Assembly: GCA_947642455.1 (NCBI GenBank)
Contig: CANRSN010000005.1
Coordinates: 42,722 to 106,721, forward strand
Reading direction: 5' to 3'
Origin: an uncultured Clostridiaceae bacterium
Lineage (GTDB): Bacteria; Bacillota; Clostridia; TANB77; CAG-508
DNA: 64,000 bases
Positions within the stretch are counted from its first letter, which is position 1; every line of letters begins with the position of its first letter. The translations under genes and the position numbers were made by a program. Shown here one piece after another: positions 40,553 through 49,907 of the stretch. The notes beneath the pieces are model-generated. The model was not told the DNA's origin and made no database searches. It saw only the letters and a program-made list of their open reading frames with translations.

Positions 40553-40757
40553 GTAACTATCCGTTACAATTCACAGCCAAATTTCTATTTAGACAATATA
40601 ATATTTATTTTAACGAAGTTTTGCGCAGGGAAGCTCCCAGAGTGGACACGACCCAAAGCGATTGGCGAAGCCAGTAAAAAACTTCTTTAAAATAAATATT
40701 ATATTGTCTAAAATATATAATTTTAAAAACTGTGAATTGTAACAATAATTATGTTAC
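40553..40757. mobile_element. Palindromic mobile element, copy C (eroded ends)
   Basis: GTTACAATTCACAG (40563-40576) and CTGTGAATTGTAAC (40730-40743) are the arms. The core is intact apart from three substitutions (GACACGACCCAAAGC). The terminal CAGCAAAAAAGAG tips are lost, so no target duplication can be seen. Confidence 0.75.
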
Positions 40758-40818
40758 AGTTCACAGCCAAATAATCCGTTTAGACTATATAGTGTTTGTT
40801 TTGACGAAGTTTTATTGT
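40753..40818. repeat. Truncated repeat copy abutting a stop codon
   Basis: GTTACAGTTCACAGCC, GTTTAGACTATATAGTG and GACGAAGTTTT match the left half of copy C. It stops where the radical-SAM gene's TAG (40819) begins, as if the copy was cut off by or inserted at the gene end. Confidence 0.55.
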
Positions 40819-42609
40819 CTATTTTTTTGTTAATGCTTTCATTTCTTCAAGATTAACTAGTTCTTCTCTGCACCAATCTTGATACACATCTCCATTTGAT
40901 GTCATTGTAAAGTCAAATGTTTTTTTTACACATTCACCCCAATATTTAGGAAATTGCTCTTTAGTAATATAAATTTTAAAAGAAACAGTATAATTATAAT
41001 CCTTTACAAATCTTTTTAATATATAACCACCTGTAGAACAGATTGTTCTTTTTTGTCTAAAACCTTGAGCTAATAACATTGAAAAAACATCATCTAAAAT
41101 ATTTTGATCTACATATAAGTTCTTGTTATCAATTTCTTTTTTTCCCATTGAAGCATCTTTATGGAGTGTTGAAATAATAATGTTTTTTACTCCATATTCG
41201 AAAGACACTGCTATATATCTAATTATTTTTTGCGAACTATCAAGTCCACCTTTTACACAAACTGGTGTAAATGTTATTATATTTCGCTTAGCAATTTCTT
41301 TAATATCTTCTAAGGATAATATATTACAAGACTTTCTTGGTTCTAGAATATTATAGTTTTCTTCATCTGAGATAGCATGTCTGCTTATATAAAGATTAAG
41401 TCTAAGTTCTCTTGCTCCTATTTTATCAAGGGTTTTCTTTTCCACAGTTCCATTTGTAACAATTACTAATTGAATCTGTTTTTCATAAATTTTTAAAATG
41501 TCATCAACATACAATGTAGGTTCTCCTCCACCAATAAAAATGCTATCTACATATTCTTTCATTATCTCTAAATTTGTTAAAATTCTACTTATATTACGCT
41601 CCTCGCACTTTTCATTGAAAGACTTATTTCTGCAGAATGTACAATTACAATTACAGCTCATTCCAAGTTCTAAATATAGAAATCTTTTAAAACTAATAGT
41701 TCCTAATTGATTCATATGACTGTAAGTGTTCAAATTTTTCCAACTATTTAAGTTTAAATCTGATAATTCAATACATTTAAAACTATTATTACTTTGTTGA
41801 GAAAAAAATGAAATTCTAGAGTTTAATAATTTTTTCAATTTATTGTCTAATTCCATCTTTTCAAAACTACAATTCGAAAAATGTATCATTTCTAATAAAT
41901 TTATTGGAGAATCGTTAAATATGAGATTTTGGTAAACTTTTCCTTCAACTCTTCCTTGAAAGAATTTTAGCTTATCAAGATAATTGAAATTTCTACAAAC
42001 AAGTTTATATAATCTTGTAAGTGTTCCATCATCATATTCTTCAAGAAATTTTTCACACTGTTCAACAAGGTTTATTATCTGATTTTGAGTTAAAAAAATA
42101 CACTTTTTTTCAATATATACTTGTATGAGTATGAATAACTTATATGGTGTAATGTGAATAAAAGGATTTACCTTTAATGTTGAAAAATCGATATTACATG
42201 TATCCCAATATTCTATTGGTTTATCTGCATAACTTTCATCTAAAATAATATCTCCTACAGATTTACCATCACAATAAATATTGCAATATGAAATATTTAT
42301 TGTTGCACCTGTATTTCTAAGAATTGCATCAGAAATAGTAAAACCTACCCACTCTTTTTCTTTAATATAGCTTAAATCAACATTTTCGAAATTGCACTTT
42401 TCGATTGTACGCATTCCAAGTTTTTCTGGATTAAAGCGTATACCTGTATTACTAAGATTTGTATTGTAAAAAATAGCATTCTCCCAAAACTTTGGTTTAA
42501 ACTTACTTAAATCTAAATGTGATAAATCCATATTTGAGAAATTCCTTATTTTCCGTTCTACTATATCCCTCTCCTGTACTAACTCACTTACGTTACTATT
42601 TTTTTTCAT
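40819..42609 (-). CDS. Radical SAM protein with pentapeptide-like N-terminal region
   Basis: 596 residues. The first 130 or so show pentapeptide-like periodicity (MDLSHLDLSKF, FYNTNLSNTGI, KCNFENVDLSY, ISDAILRNTGA). A helical region follows, then a second short patch (CSFEKMELDN, CIELSDLNL). Radical SAM domain from 310: Cys319, Cys323 and Cys326 form CX3CX2C, with IFIGGGEPTLYVDDIL and LVIVTNGTVEKK. The C-terminus (TMTSNGDVYQDWCREELV) recalls the region after radical-SAM cores in peptide-modifying enzymes, but lacks the SPASM cysteine array. No precursor peptide was found nearby. Substrate unknown. Confidence 0.75.
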   Translation of the reverse strand: MKKNSNVSELVQERDIVERKIRNFSNMDLSHLDLSKFKPKFWENAIFYNTNLSNTGIRFNPEKLGMRTIEKCNFENVDLSYIKEKEWVGFTISDAILRNTGATINISYCNIYCDGKSVGDIILDESYADKPIEYWDTCNIDFSTLKVNPFIHITPYKLFILIQVYIEKKCIFLTQNQIINLVEQCEKFLEEYDDGTLTRLYKLVCRNFNYLDKLKFFQGRVEGKVYQNLIFNDSPINLLEMIHFSNCSFEKMELDNKLKKLLNSRISFFSQQSNNSFKCIELSDLNLNSWKNLNTYSHMNQLGTISFKRFLYLELGMSCNCNCTFCRNKSFNEKCEERNISRILTNLEIMKEYVDSIFIGGGEPTLYVDDILKIYEKQIQLVIVTNGTVEKKTLDKIGARELRLNLYISRHAISDEENYNILEPRKSCNILSLEDIKEIAKRNIITFTPVCVKGGLDSSQKIIRYIAVSFEYGVKNIIISTLHKDASMGKKEIDNKNLYVDQNILDDVFSMLLAQGFRQKRTICSTGGYILKRFVKDYNYTVSFKIYITKEQFPKYWGECVKKTFDFTMTSNGDVYQDWCREELVNLEEMKALTKK

Positions 42610-42696
42610 TCTTCTACCTCCATAATAATTATTTTTTTCGGTTATTAATAAAAACTTGCCATTTGCAATATTTATATTATACTATAAAAACAGTTC

Positions 42697-44325
42697 CTAT
42701 GCAAGTTTCCTAAGCTCAATTGCATGTTCTATTGTAACATCTGTAATGTCTCCACTTGCTATTCTTGCTATTTCTTCTATAGTTTCTTTTTCATTTAATT
42801 GTTTTACTTGAGTCTTTGTTCTGTTTTCTTCAACTTTTTTGCTAATATAATAATTATAATCTCCCTTTGCTGCAATACTTGCTAAGTGAGTGACACATAA
42901 TACTTGATGATTTTTCGCTATATTTTTTATTTTTGAACCTACAGCTTTTGCTGCTTTTCCGCTAATTCCTGTATCTATTTCATCAAAAATTAGAACTGGT
43001 ACTTTGTCTACTTCTGATAATACTGACTTTATAGCAAGCATTATTCTTGACATTTCTCCTCCTGATGCTATTTTTATTAAAGATTTTTCTTCATCGCCTA
43101 TATTAGTAGCAATTAAAAATTCTACGTTATTTAAACCATTTTTATTAAAATCTTTGTTTTCATTAAATTCTACATTACAATTAAATTTTGCGTTTTTCAT
43201 CTCTAATTCTTGGAGTTCTTTATTTATTTTTTCTGATAATTGTTTAGCAAATTCTTTTCTTGTTTTATCCATCTTTATTGCTAATTGAACCATTTCTTCT
43301 TCTAAATTCTTTTTTTCTTTTTTTAATTTATTGTTATATTCGTCTACATTTTCTATTTTTTCTATTTCTTCATCTAGCTCAGCTTTATATTTTAGTATTT
43401 CCTCAATACTATTTCCATACTTTCTTTTTAATGAAAATATAGTATCTAATCTTGTTTCTATTTCATTTCTTTCTTCTTCATTAAAATATACATCTTCTTT
43501 CATGTCATTAATGTCTCTTGATATTTCTTGTATTTCATAATATGCACATTTTAATTCTGATAACTTTTTACTATATTTTTCATCTATATTTTCTATTTTT
43601 TCTAGTGCTCTTATTGCTTCATTTATTCCATCTATTGCCTGCTCACTTAATGAAATATCTGAAATTTTTAAGTTTTCTGCTATTTTCTCTGAATTTGATA
43701 TTATTCTTTTTTGTTCTTCTAATTTCTCATCTTCGCCTACTTTTAAGTTTGCAATTTTTATTTCATTTAATTGGTATTTTAATAAGTCTAACCTTCTTTG
43801 TTTTTCTTTTTCGTCTCCATAATTTGACTTTAAAAGATTTTCGATTTCTTGGTACTTACTATATAAATTACGATATTGCTCTTTTAATTTTTGAATACTA
43901 TTTCCAATAAAACTATCTAGATAACCAATATGTGAATTTTTATTTAGTAATGTTTGATTATCGTTTTGACCATGTATGTCTATTACTTTATTCATAAAAT
44001 CTTTTAGCTCACTTACTGTTACTAATCTGCCATTTATTTTACACATATTTCTACCATTTGTGTATACTTCTCTTGATACTATTATATTTCCATCTATTGC
44101 CATTTCACTTTGTGGCATATATATACATGCTTCTATATATGAATGTGTTTCTCCTTTTCTTATGATTTCTTTTGAGAATCTCCCTCCTGATATTATTCCT
44201 AATGAATCTATTATTAATGTTTTTCCAGCACCAGTTTCTCCTGTTAATACATTGAAACCTTGATTTAAGTCTATACTTAAATTATCTATAATTCCTACAT
44301 TTTTTATATTTATTGTTGTAATCAT
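42697..44325 (-). CDS. recN: DNA repair protein RecN
   Basis: 542 residues from the ATG with GGAGGTATTAT. SMC-like: Walker A LTGETGAGKTLIIDSLG, two long coiled coils, signature KIASGGEMSRIMLAIKSVL and Walker B VPVLIFDEIDTGISG. It acts in double-strand-break repair. The frame is open upstream to 44403, but the extension has no ribosome-binding site. Element D lies just upstream and may affect its transcription. Confidence 0.97.
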   Translation of the reverse strand: MITTINIKNVGIIDNLSIDLNQGFNVLTGETGAGKTLIIDSLGIISGGRFSKEIIRKGETHSYIEACIYMPQSEMAIDGNIIVSREVYTNGRNMCKINGRLVTVSELKDFMNKVIDIHGQNDNQTLLNKNSHIGYLDSFIGNSIQKLKEQYRNLYSKYQEIENLLKSNYGDEKEKQRRLDLLKYQLNEIKIANLKVGEDEKLEEQKRIISNSEKIAENLKISDISLSEQAIDGINEAIRALEKIENIDEKYSKKLSELKCAYYEIQEISRDINDMKEDVYFNEEERNEIETRLDTIFSLKRKYGNSIEEILKYKAELDEEIEKIENVDEYNNKLKKEKKNLEEEMVQLAIKMDKTRKEFAKQLSEKINKELQELEMKNAKFNCNVEFNENKDFNKNGLNNVEFLIATNIGDEEKSLIKIASGGEMSRIMLAIKSVLSEVDKVPVLIFDEIDTGISGKAAKAVGSKIKNIAKNHQVLCVTHLASIAAKGDYNYYISKKVEENRTKTQVKQLNEKETIEEIARIASGDITDVTIEHAIELRKLA

Positions 44326-44420
44326 ATAATACCTCCGTACATTTATTCTACAAATATCTGTTTGTATTTTTTGTATTATACAGCCGAATTTTTGTTTTGT
44401 CAATACTTTTTATAAAAATT

Positions 44421-44643
44421 CAGCAAAAAAGAGTACTCTTTATTACATTTCACAGATTAAAATCAGAATTATATGAGTACTATAATATTTATTTTTACAA
44501 AGTTTTTTACTGGCTTCGCCAATCGCTCTGGGTCATGTCCACTGTGGGAGCTTCCCTGCGCAAAACTTTGTTAAAATAAATATTATAGTACTTAAGTGAA
44601 TATTCTATCTGTGAAATGTAACAAATTGTACTCTTTTTTGCTA
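44421..44643. mobile_element. Palindromic mobile element, copy D (223 bp, core inverted)
   Basis: Termini CAGCAAAAAAGAGTAC...CTCTTTTTTGCTA, with a perfect 9-bp target duplication ATAAAAATT at 44412-44420 and 44644-44652. Subfamily 2 arm: AGTACTATAATATTTATTTT. The core reads on the minus strand here, opposite to copies A, B, C and E. The target is the T-tract of a terminator-like hairpin (TTCTTTA/TAAAGAA at 44651-44667). Confidence 0.92.
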
Positions 44644-44825
44644 ATAAAAATTCTTTAAAATAAAGAACTATTTTTCCATTTGAATAATTCAATTTGGAAT
44701 CTTCTGTTACTACTGCACAAGGAATTTCCTTTGTGCGGTTCTTTATATAGCTAATCATTATAATCTTTTCATCTGCGGGAACGCAAATTGTTTTTTGATA
44801 AAAACATAATGTAAATTTTTTATAA
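44644..44825. other. Spacer between element D and the ART-like gene
   Basis: In the minus-strand RNA TTCTTTA-TTT-TAAAGAA followed by TTTTTATT (about 44645-44668) is a plausible terminator for the gene at 44826. GCACAAGGAA/TTCCTTTGTGC near 44732-44753 is another hairpin. A frame is open through this region into element D but looks incidental. Confidence 0.4.
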
Positions 44826-45716
44826 CTATGCGAGTTTCTTAAGTTCAAGAAATACTAATTTCTTGAATGCGTCTTTCCACTCTTTGTAACATGCTGGAAC
44901 TTCTGGAAAGTCTTCTTTTGTATTTAATTCAGTATAAAAATCTTTAATTTCGCTTATATACTGAACATTATATACAATCTTTTCAATTTCCTCTGTATTA
45001 CCTTCTATATTGCTAAAATCTGGAGGATACACTTCTACTTCATACATTAAGGCTGGTTCTCCATCTTTGCCTCGATATGTATCATTGTATCCTAAACAAT
45101 GTGCAACTAATCTACCCCCTGTAAGTAAAAGTACTTCTTTTTCTTCAGGTTTTGGATAGTTTTTCCCTAGCTCTTCCATATCAAAAACTGCTGCTTTGTC
45201 ATGAATTTTATAACAGCATATAGCTAAATGGTTTTTGTTGCCATATCCTAGTTGCATAATTTCTTCAGTGGAAAGTTTTGTTGTTGATGTAAGTGCATCT
45301 ATTACGGTTTCCCCTTCTGAAATTTCGCTCTGCCGGCAAGCCCTAACTGTTGCAAGTTCTGTGGTTCTATTTATTCCACTTCCATAGCAGTATAAATATG
45401 TATAAAGATGAACCATTTTTCTTACACCTAATGGAGTAAGTAACCCTGGAACCTGTTTTTTTCCTTCGTCAAAGCGATCTTTTTCTGCTGTTTCGCCTCC
45501 CATAATAGTATTTAATGTTACATATGCCTTTTTGGCTTTTACTACACTTTCCTCAAAGTCCTTTTCTGTAAAGAATTCTCCATCAGGAACTCCTATATAG
45601 TACTGTGCTGCTGAAATAATTTTTCTTGAAACCATTTTTGCAGATGTCCGTAATACATTTTCTCCTGCACTAGTTTGTAAAAACTTTATTAAGTTTTCCT
45701 TTCCTAATTTAGCCAT
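44826..45716 (-). CDS. Putative ADP-ribosyltransferase-fold protein
   Basis: 296 residues, no signal peptide. The middle resembles ADP-ribosyltransferases of the R-S-E group: ALTSTTKLS (141-149) sits where the STS motif would be, and EEKEVLLLTGGRLVA (from 191) looks like the ExE strand with Glu192 and Glu194. A conserved Arg is not obvious (candidates near 117-128). The fold call is inference from short motifs only. It could instead be a host- or phage-related protein of unknown fold. Single gene with AAAGGAGGACAAA; codon use looks like neighbours. Confidence 0.45.
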   Translation of the reverse strand: MAKLGKENLIKFLQTSAGENVLRTSAKMVSRKIISAAQYYIGVPDGEFFTEKDFEESVVKAKKAYVTLNTIMGGETAEKDRFDEGKKQVPGLLTPLGVRKMVHLYTYLYCYGSGINRTTELATVRACRQSEISEGETVIDALTSTTKLSTEEIMQLGYGNKNHLAICCYKIHDKAAVFDMEELGKNYPKPEEKEVLLLTGGRLVAHCLGYNDTYRGKDGEPALMYEVEVYPPDFSNIEGNTEEIEKIVYNVQYISEIKDFYTELNTKEDFPEVPACYKEWKDAFKKLVFLELKKLA

Positions 45717-45880
45717 TTTGTCCTCCTTTAATTAACCATAAGTTCCAATGCTCTTTAGTCAATTGACTATAAATTGTTTTCTCCTTTCTATAGATTTTAA
45801 CAATTTCTGCTACAAATAATTTACTTTATAACACTAGTATTATACCATTTTTGTTAACATAATTCAAGTGCTAAAAATAA

Positions 45881-45923
45881 AAAAATATATGGTTATAAAC
45901 ATTTAAACCATATACTTTTTTTA
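45881..45923 (-). terminator. rplQ terminator
   Basis: TATATGGTT and AACCATATA form the stem directly after the rplQ stop, followed on the minus strand by TTTTTTTATTTTT. It ends the ribosomal-protein operon. Confidence 0.85.
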
Positions 45924-45924
45924 T

Positions 45925-46449
45925 TTATATTAATTCTAATATTACAGTTTCTGCTGCATCTCCTCTACGAGGTCCTTTTTTGATTATACGAGTATAACCA
46001 CCTACTCTACCTTCATATTTTGGAGCTATTTCATTAAATAATTTTGATGTTAAATCTACATTATTTCCTTCTGCATCTTTAACTTTATTTATCATTTTCA
46101 TCATTTTTCTTCTTGCATTTAATCTTGATGGCATATCTTTTTGTCTTTTTTCAGTAGTTGTTTCTTTTACTACTTTTAGATATTCTTTACCATTTTTACT
46201 TTTAGCAATTTCAGTTTCTTTATTTCCTTTGCTGTCTAATTTTGCTTTTACAACTTTAGCTTCAACAGTTTCAAAATTGTCTTTTTCTTTAATAGCTAAT
46301 GCTATTATGCTATCTGCCATAGATTTAACTTCTTTAGCTCTAGCCTCTGTTGTTTCTAATTTTTCATGTAAAATTAAGTCTGTTAATTGAGTTTTTAACA
46401 TTGCTAAACGTATATCTGTTTTTTTGCCTAATTTTCTATTTATTGCCAC
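45925..46449 (-). CDS. rplQ: Ribosomal protein bL17 with internal insertion
   Basis: 174 residues from the GTG that begins [17 protein letters not shown]. The N-terminal two-thirds of the fold and the C-terminal [26 protein letters not shown] are typical of bL17. Between them, about residues 60-105 hold extra charged sequence ([21 protein letters not shown]...) not present in the usual 115-130-residue proteins. Last gene of the operon. AAGGAAGG fits this GTG better than the one nine bases upstream. Confidence 0.93.
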   Translation of the reverse strand: MAINRKLGKKTDIRLAMLKTQLTDLILHEKLETTEARAKEVKSMADSIIALAIKEKDNFETVEAKVVKAKLDSKGNKETEIAKSKNGKEYLKVVKETTTEKRQKDMPSRLNARRKMMKMINKVKDAEGNNVDLTSKLFNEIAPKYEGRVGGYTRIIKKGPRRGDAAETVILELI

Positions 46450-46470
46450 TTTTTTCACCTTCCTTTTAGT

Positions 46471-47418
46471 TTAATCTTCTTCTCTTGCGAAATCTAAACC
46501 TAATGAACGTAATTTATATGTTACTTCATCTAAAGATTTCTTTCCTAAATTTCTAACTTTCATAACTTCTGATTCTGTCATGTTTGTTATATCTTCAACA
46601 GTTGATATTCCAGCTCTTTTTAAGCAGTTGAATGATCTTACAGATAATTCTAAATCTTCTATTGACATTTCCAATACTTTTTCTTTTTTATCTTCTTCTT
46701 TTTCTATCATAACTTGAGTATTTTTAGCTGTTTCTGATAGGTCAATAAATAATTCTAAATGACCTGTCATAACTTTAGCAGCCAAACTTAATGCTTCATA
46801 TGGAGCTAAACTTCCATCTGTCCACACTTCTATTGTTAGCTTATCATAATCAACCATTTGTCCTACTCTAGTGTTTTCTACTGCATAGTTAACTTTTTTT
46901 ACTGGTGTATATATTGAGTCTATTGGTAATACTGCTAAAGGTTGATTGTCTTTCTTATTTTTTTCTGCAGAGTTATAACCTCTTCCCATATTAACTGTCA
47001 TTTCCATTTGAAGATGTGCACCCTCTGAAAGAGTTGCAATATGTAAATCTGGATTTAATACTTCTATTGAAGAATCTGTAATTATGTCTCCAGCTTTTAC
47101 TTCTCCTTCTCCTTTGAAGTCTATTCTTATTATTTTTTCTTCATTTTCATGAAGTTTCAATCTTACACATTTTAAATTAACTATTATCTCTGGTACATCT
47201 TCTACTACATTTGGTATTGTAGAAAATTCATGAACTACGCCCTCAATTTTTACGCTTGTTATAGCTGCGCCTGGTAATGAAGATAATAGTATTCTTCTTA
47301 AGGAATTTCCTATTGTTACTCCATACCCACGCTCTAATGGTTCACAAACAAATTTTGCATAATTGTTCTCATTATCTATTTCTAAGCATTTGATATTTGG
47401 CCTTTCAAATTCTATCAT
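46471..47418 (-). CDS. rpoA: RNA polymerase alpha subunit
   Basis: 315 residues. Dimerisation domain with [26 protein letters not shown], and the C-terminal domain [26 protein letters not shown]...[11 protein letters not shown] that contacts UP elements and activators. Complete. TTAGGAGGTAAAA precedes the ATG. Confidence 0.98.
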   Translation of the reverse strand: MIEFERPNIKCLEIDNENNYAKFVCEPLERGYGVTIGNSLRRILLSSLPGAAITSVKIEGVVHEFSTIPNVVEDVPEIIVNLKCVRLKLHENEEKIIRIDFKGEGEVKAGDIITDSSIEVLNPDLHIATLSEGAHLQMEMTVNMGRGYNSAEKNKKDNQPLAVLPIDSIYTPVKKVNYAVENTRVGQMVDYDKLTIEVWTDGSLAPYEALSLAAKVMTGHLELFIDLSETAKNTQVMIEKEEDKKEKVLEMSIEDLELSVRSFNCLKRAGISTVEDITNMTESEVMKVRNLGKKSLDEVTYKLRSLGLDFAREED

Positions 47419-47563
47419 TTTTACCTCCTAATTTTTTTAGAAGTTTTAAGTTTAAGGTTAGTTCTATGCCCAATTATTTTCATATTTTACCCCTATTACT
47501 CTACTTCTTAATACATAATATATATTTTTTACAAGTATATAAATACTGTGTAATATTTTTTCA

Positions 47564-48190
47564 TTATTTAGAGTAAAGCTCTACAATTAAATGTTCTTCT
47601 ACTGGGATATCAACATCTTCTCTAGATGCTAATCTTACTACTTTACCACTTAATTTTTCTGTGTCTTTTTCTAACCATTCTGGAACAGGTCTTCCTGAAT
47701 TTTCTTGTACATTTAATTTTATTGCTCCATTGTCTTTTCTTATTTCTCTAACAGCAATTACATCTCCTGCTTTTATTAGATATGATGGTATATCTACTTT
47801 TTGTCCATTTACTTCAAATGCTCCATGTGTTATAAGCATTCTAGCTTGTGCTCTTGAGCTTCCATAACCTAATCTATATACTACATTATCTAATCTGCTT
47901 TCTAATATTTGAAGTAAAACTTCACCAGTTTTTCCTCTTGATTTAGAAGCCATGTCAAAGTATTTTCTGAATTGTTTTTCACCAACTCCATAAAATGCTT
48001 TTGTTTTTTGTTTTTCTCTTAATTGAGTACCATATTCTGAAAGTTTCTTCTTTTTTTGTCCATTTTGTCCTGGTGCATAATTTCTTCTTGAAATACTACA
48101 TTTATCTGTATAACATCTTGAACCTTTTAAGAATAACTTTTGTCCTTCTCTACGGCAAATACGGCATTGTTCATCTTTATATCTTGCCAT
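47564..48190 (-). CDS. rpsD: Ribosomal protein uS4
   Basis: 208 residues with [18 protein letters not shown] at the N-terminus (the four-cysteine zinc-binding form), [22 protein letters not shown] and the S4 domain [31 protein letters not shown] 145-bp gap separates it from rpoA. It also regulates its own operon in Firmicutes. Confidence 0.98.
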   Translation of the reverse strand: MARYKDEQCRICRREGQKLFLKGSRCYTDKCSISRRNYAPGQNGQKKKKLSEYGTQLREKQKTKAFYGVGEKQFRKYFDMASKSRGKTGEVLLQILESRLDNVVYRLGYGSSRAQARMLITHGAFEVNGQKVDIPSYLIKAGDVIAVREIRKDNGAIKLNVQENSGRPVPEWLEKDTEKLSGKVVRLASREDVDIPVEEHLIVELYSK

Positions 48191-48219
48191 TTTTATATTT
48201 CCCTCCTTAATTATTCCTT

Positions 48220-48618
48220 TTATACTCTTCTTCTTTTTGGTGGTCTACAACCATTATGTGGTATTGGTGTAACATCTTTTATGCTACTTATTTCCAAACC
48301 TGCTGATTGTAATGATCTTATAGCAGCTTCTCTTCCTGAACCTGGTCCTTTTACAAAAACTTCTACTGTTTTTAAACCATGTTCCATTGCTGCTTTTGCA
48401 GCTGTTTCTGCAGCTTCTCCTGCTGCAAAAGGTGTGCTTTTTCTTGAACCTTTAAAACCAAGTTCACCAGCACTTGCCCAAGAAATTGCGTTTCCTTGAA
48501 CATCTGTTATTGTAACTATTGTATTATTAAAACTAGAATGAATGTGTGCCATACCTCTTTCAATGTTTTTTCTATCTCTTCTTCTAGGTGTTGTTCTTTT
48601 TGTTACAGCTTTTGCCAT
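48220..48618 (-). CDS. rpsK: Ribosomal protein uS11
   Basis: 132 residues. [26 protein letters not shown] and [19 protein letters not shown] are the family hallmarks. Part of the 30S platform. Confidence 0.98.
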   Translation of the reverse strand: MAKAVTKRTTPRRRDRKNIERGMAHIHSSFNNTIVTITDVQGNAISWASAGELGFKGSRKSTPFAAGEAAETAAKAAMEHGLKTVEVFVKGPGSGREAAIRSLQSAGLEISSIKDVTPIPHNGCRPPKRRRV

Positions 48619-48650
48619 TTAAGGTTACCTCCTATTTAATTCATTTATTT

Positions 48651-49016
48651 TTATTTTTTGCTTTTACTTACTAATTTTCTAGGTCCTTTTCTTGTACGAG
48701 CATTAGTTTTTGTTCTTTGCCCTCTTACTGGAAGACCTCTTCTATGTCTTATTCCTCTATAACAACCTATTTCTGTAAGTCTTTTTATATTTAAAGCTAC
48801 TTCTCTACGTAAGTCTCCTTCAACTGTAATTCCTTCCATTGCTTTTCTTATTGCTTGTTCTTGTTCTCCAGTTAAATCTTTTACTCTAGTATCTGGGTTT
48901 ACTCCAGCTTCTTTTAATATTTTTTGAGAAGTTGTTAGTCCTATTCCATATATATATGTAAGGCCTATTTCAACTCTTTTTTCTCTAGGTAAATCTACTC
49001 CTGCTAAACGAGCCAT
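48651..49016 (-). CDS. rpsM: Ribosomal protein uS13
   Basis: 121 residues from [50 protein letters not shown] is the conserved tail. GGAGGTGCTAAAAAAC fixes this start; an upstream in-frame codon would add six residues. Confidence 0.98.
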   Translation of the reverse strand: MARLAGVDLPREKRVEIGLTYIYGIGLTTSQKILKEAGVNPDTRVKDLTGEQEQAIRKAMEGITVEGDLRREVALNIKRLTEIGCYRGIRHRRGLPVRGQRTKTNARTRKGPRKLVSKSKK

Positions 49017-49063
49017 GTTTTTTAGCACCTCCAAATTTTATTTTTATTGTTTGTCTCCTTTCA

Positions 49064-49107
49064 AAAATAAAAGGTGAAATGCATTGGTTTTACCAATCTT
49101 TTATTTT
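49064..49107 (-). terminator. Hairpin upstream of rpsM
   Basis: AAAATAAAAG (49064-49073) pairs with CTTTTATTTT (49098-49107), with an inner ATTGG/CCAAT stem. On the minus strand a T-run follows, so it may attenuate transcription between rpmJ and rpsM. Confidence 0.5.
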
Positions 49108-49273
49108 CTCATAGACATGTATATAAACACAAATCTGATTTATAAGTTTTATTAATATATACATTTATAATATTGTTCATATTTAGTAGAATAATAATAC
49201 TTTAATGTATATACTATAAAATTAAACTTACAGCCGCTTCAAGACTTGTGCTAATATCTAAATTAATTTTTAA

Positions 49274-49387
49274 TTACCCTTGTCTTTGTTTGTGTTTAGG
49301 GTTTTCACATATAACTCTGATGACACCTTTTCTCTTAATGATTTTGCATTTTTCACATATTTTTTTTACTGATGGTCTTACTTTCAT
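49274..49387 (-). CDS. rpmJ: Ribosomal protein bL36
   Basis: 37 residues, [20 protein letters not shown] then [17 protein letters not shown]. The zinc ligands CxxC, C and H mark the C+ form. CAGGAGGTGTAATATTA precedes the ATG. Normal infA-rpmJ-rpsM order. Confidence 0.97.
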   Translation of the reverse strand: MKVRPSVKKICEKCKIIKRKGVIRVICENPKHKQRQG

Positions 49388-49436
49388 TAATATTACACCT
49401 CCTGTAATTAATAATACCTATACTTTATATATTAAA

Positions 49437-49511
49437 ATATGATGTGTGATGTCAGATGTATTATAATTACAGGCTACATGAAATTAATACACCTCACGTC
49501 GCACCTCATAT
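49437..49511. repeat. Long imperfect inverted repeat between infA and rpmJ
   Basis: Arms of 26 bp (49437-49462 and 49486-49511) match at about 21 positions, with scattered mismatches. No T-run. It could be a decayed terminator or mRNA stem, unrelated in sequence to the 220-bp family. Confidence 0.45.
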
Positions 49512-49543
49512 TTTATATTCTATTTACTATTTTATTAACTATT

Positions 49544-49762
49544 TTATTTTGCTCTCCAAGTAATTCTACCTCTTGTTAAGTCATATGGTGAAAGTTCTAC
49601 TTTTACTTTATCTCCTGGTAATATTTTTATGTAATTCATTCTTAATTTACCTGAAATATGAGCTAATATTTGATGTCCATTTTCAAGTTCTACTTTGAAA
49701 TTAGTATTTGGTAATGTTTCTACAACAGTACCTTCTACTTCTATAACATCCTCTTTTGCCAT
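49544..49762 (-). CDS. infA: Translation initiation factor IF-1
   Basis: 72 residues from [22 protein letters not shown]-fold, ending [10 protein letters not shown]. Standard length. GGAGGGAAAA precedes this ATG, which is preferred to the in-frame ATG upstream. Confidence 0.97.
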   Translation of the reverse strand: MAKEDVIEVEGTVVETLPNTNFKVELENGHQILAHISGKLRMNYIKILPGDKVKVELSPYDLTRGRITWRAK

Positions 49763-49907
49763 TTTTCCCTCCATTTTCTTAGCTGTTTTATAACAAATAA
49801 TTATTGTATAATTTAGCTTTATTTGAAAATATTTTTGACTTCCTTATATTGTATTTATATACAATTTTTGTAATTTACATATAATGCTTATATAGTATAT
49901 AATAAAT

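Noticed and set aside
44507-44848. 113-residue minus-strand frame running from the 3' end of the ART-like gene into element D
   Set aside because: It starts at a TTG overlapping the end of the gene, has no Shine-Dalgarno, and its last 40 or so residues are encoded by the mobile element. I treat it as chance.
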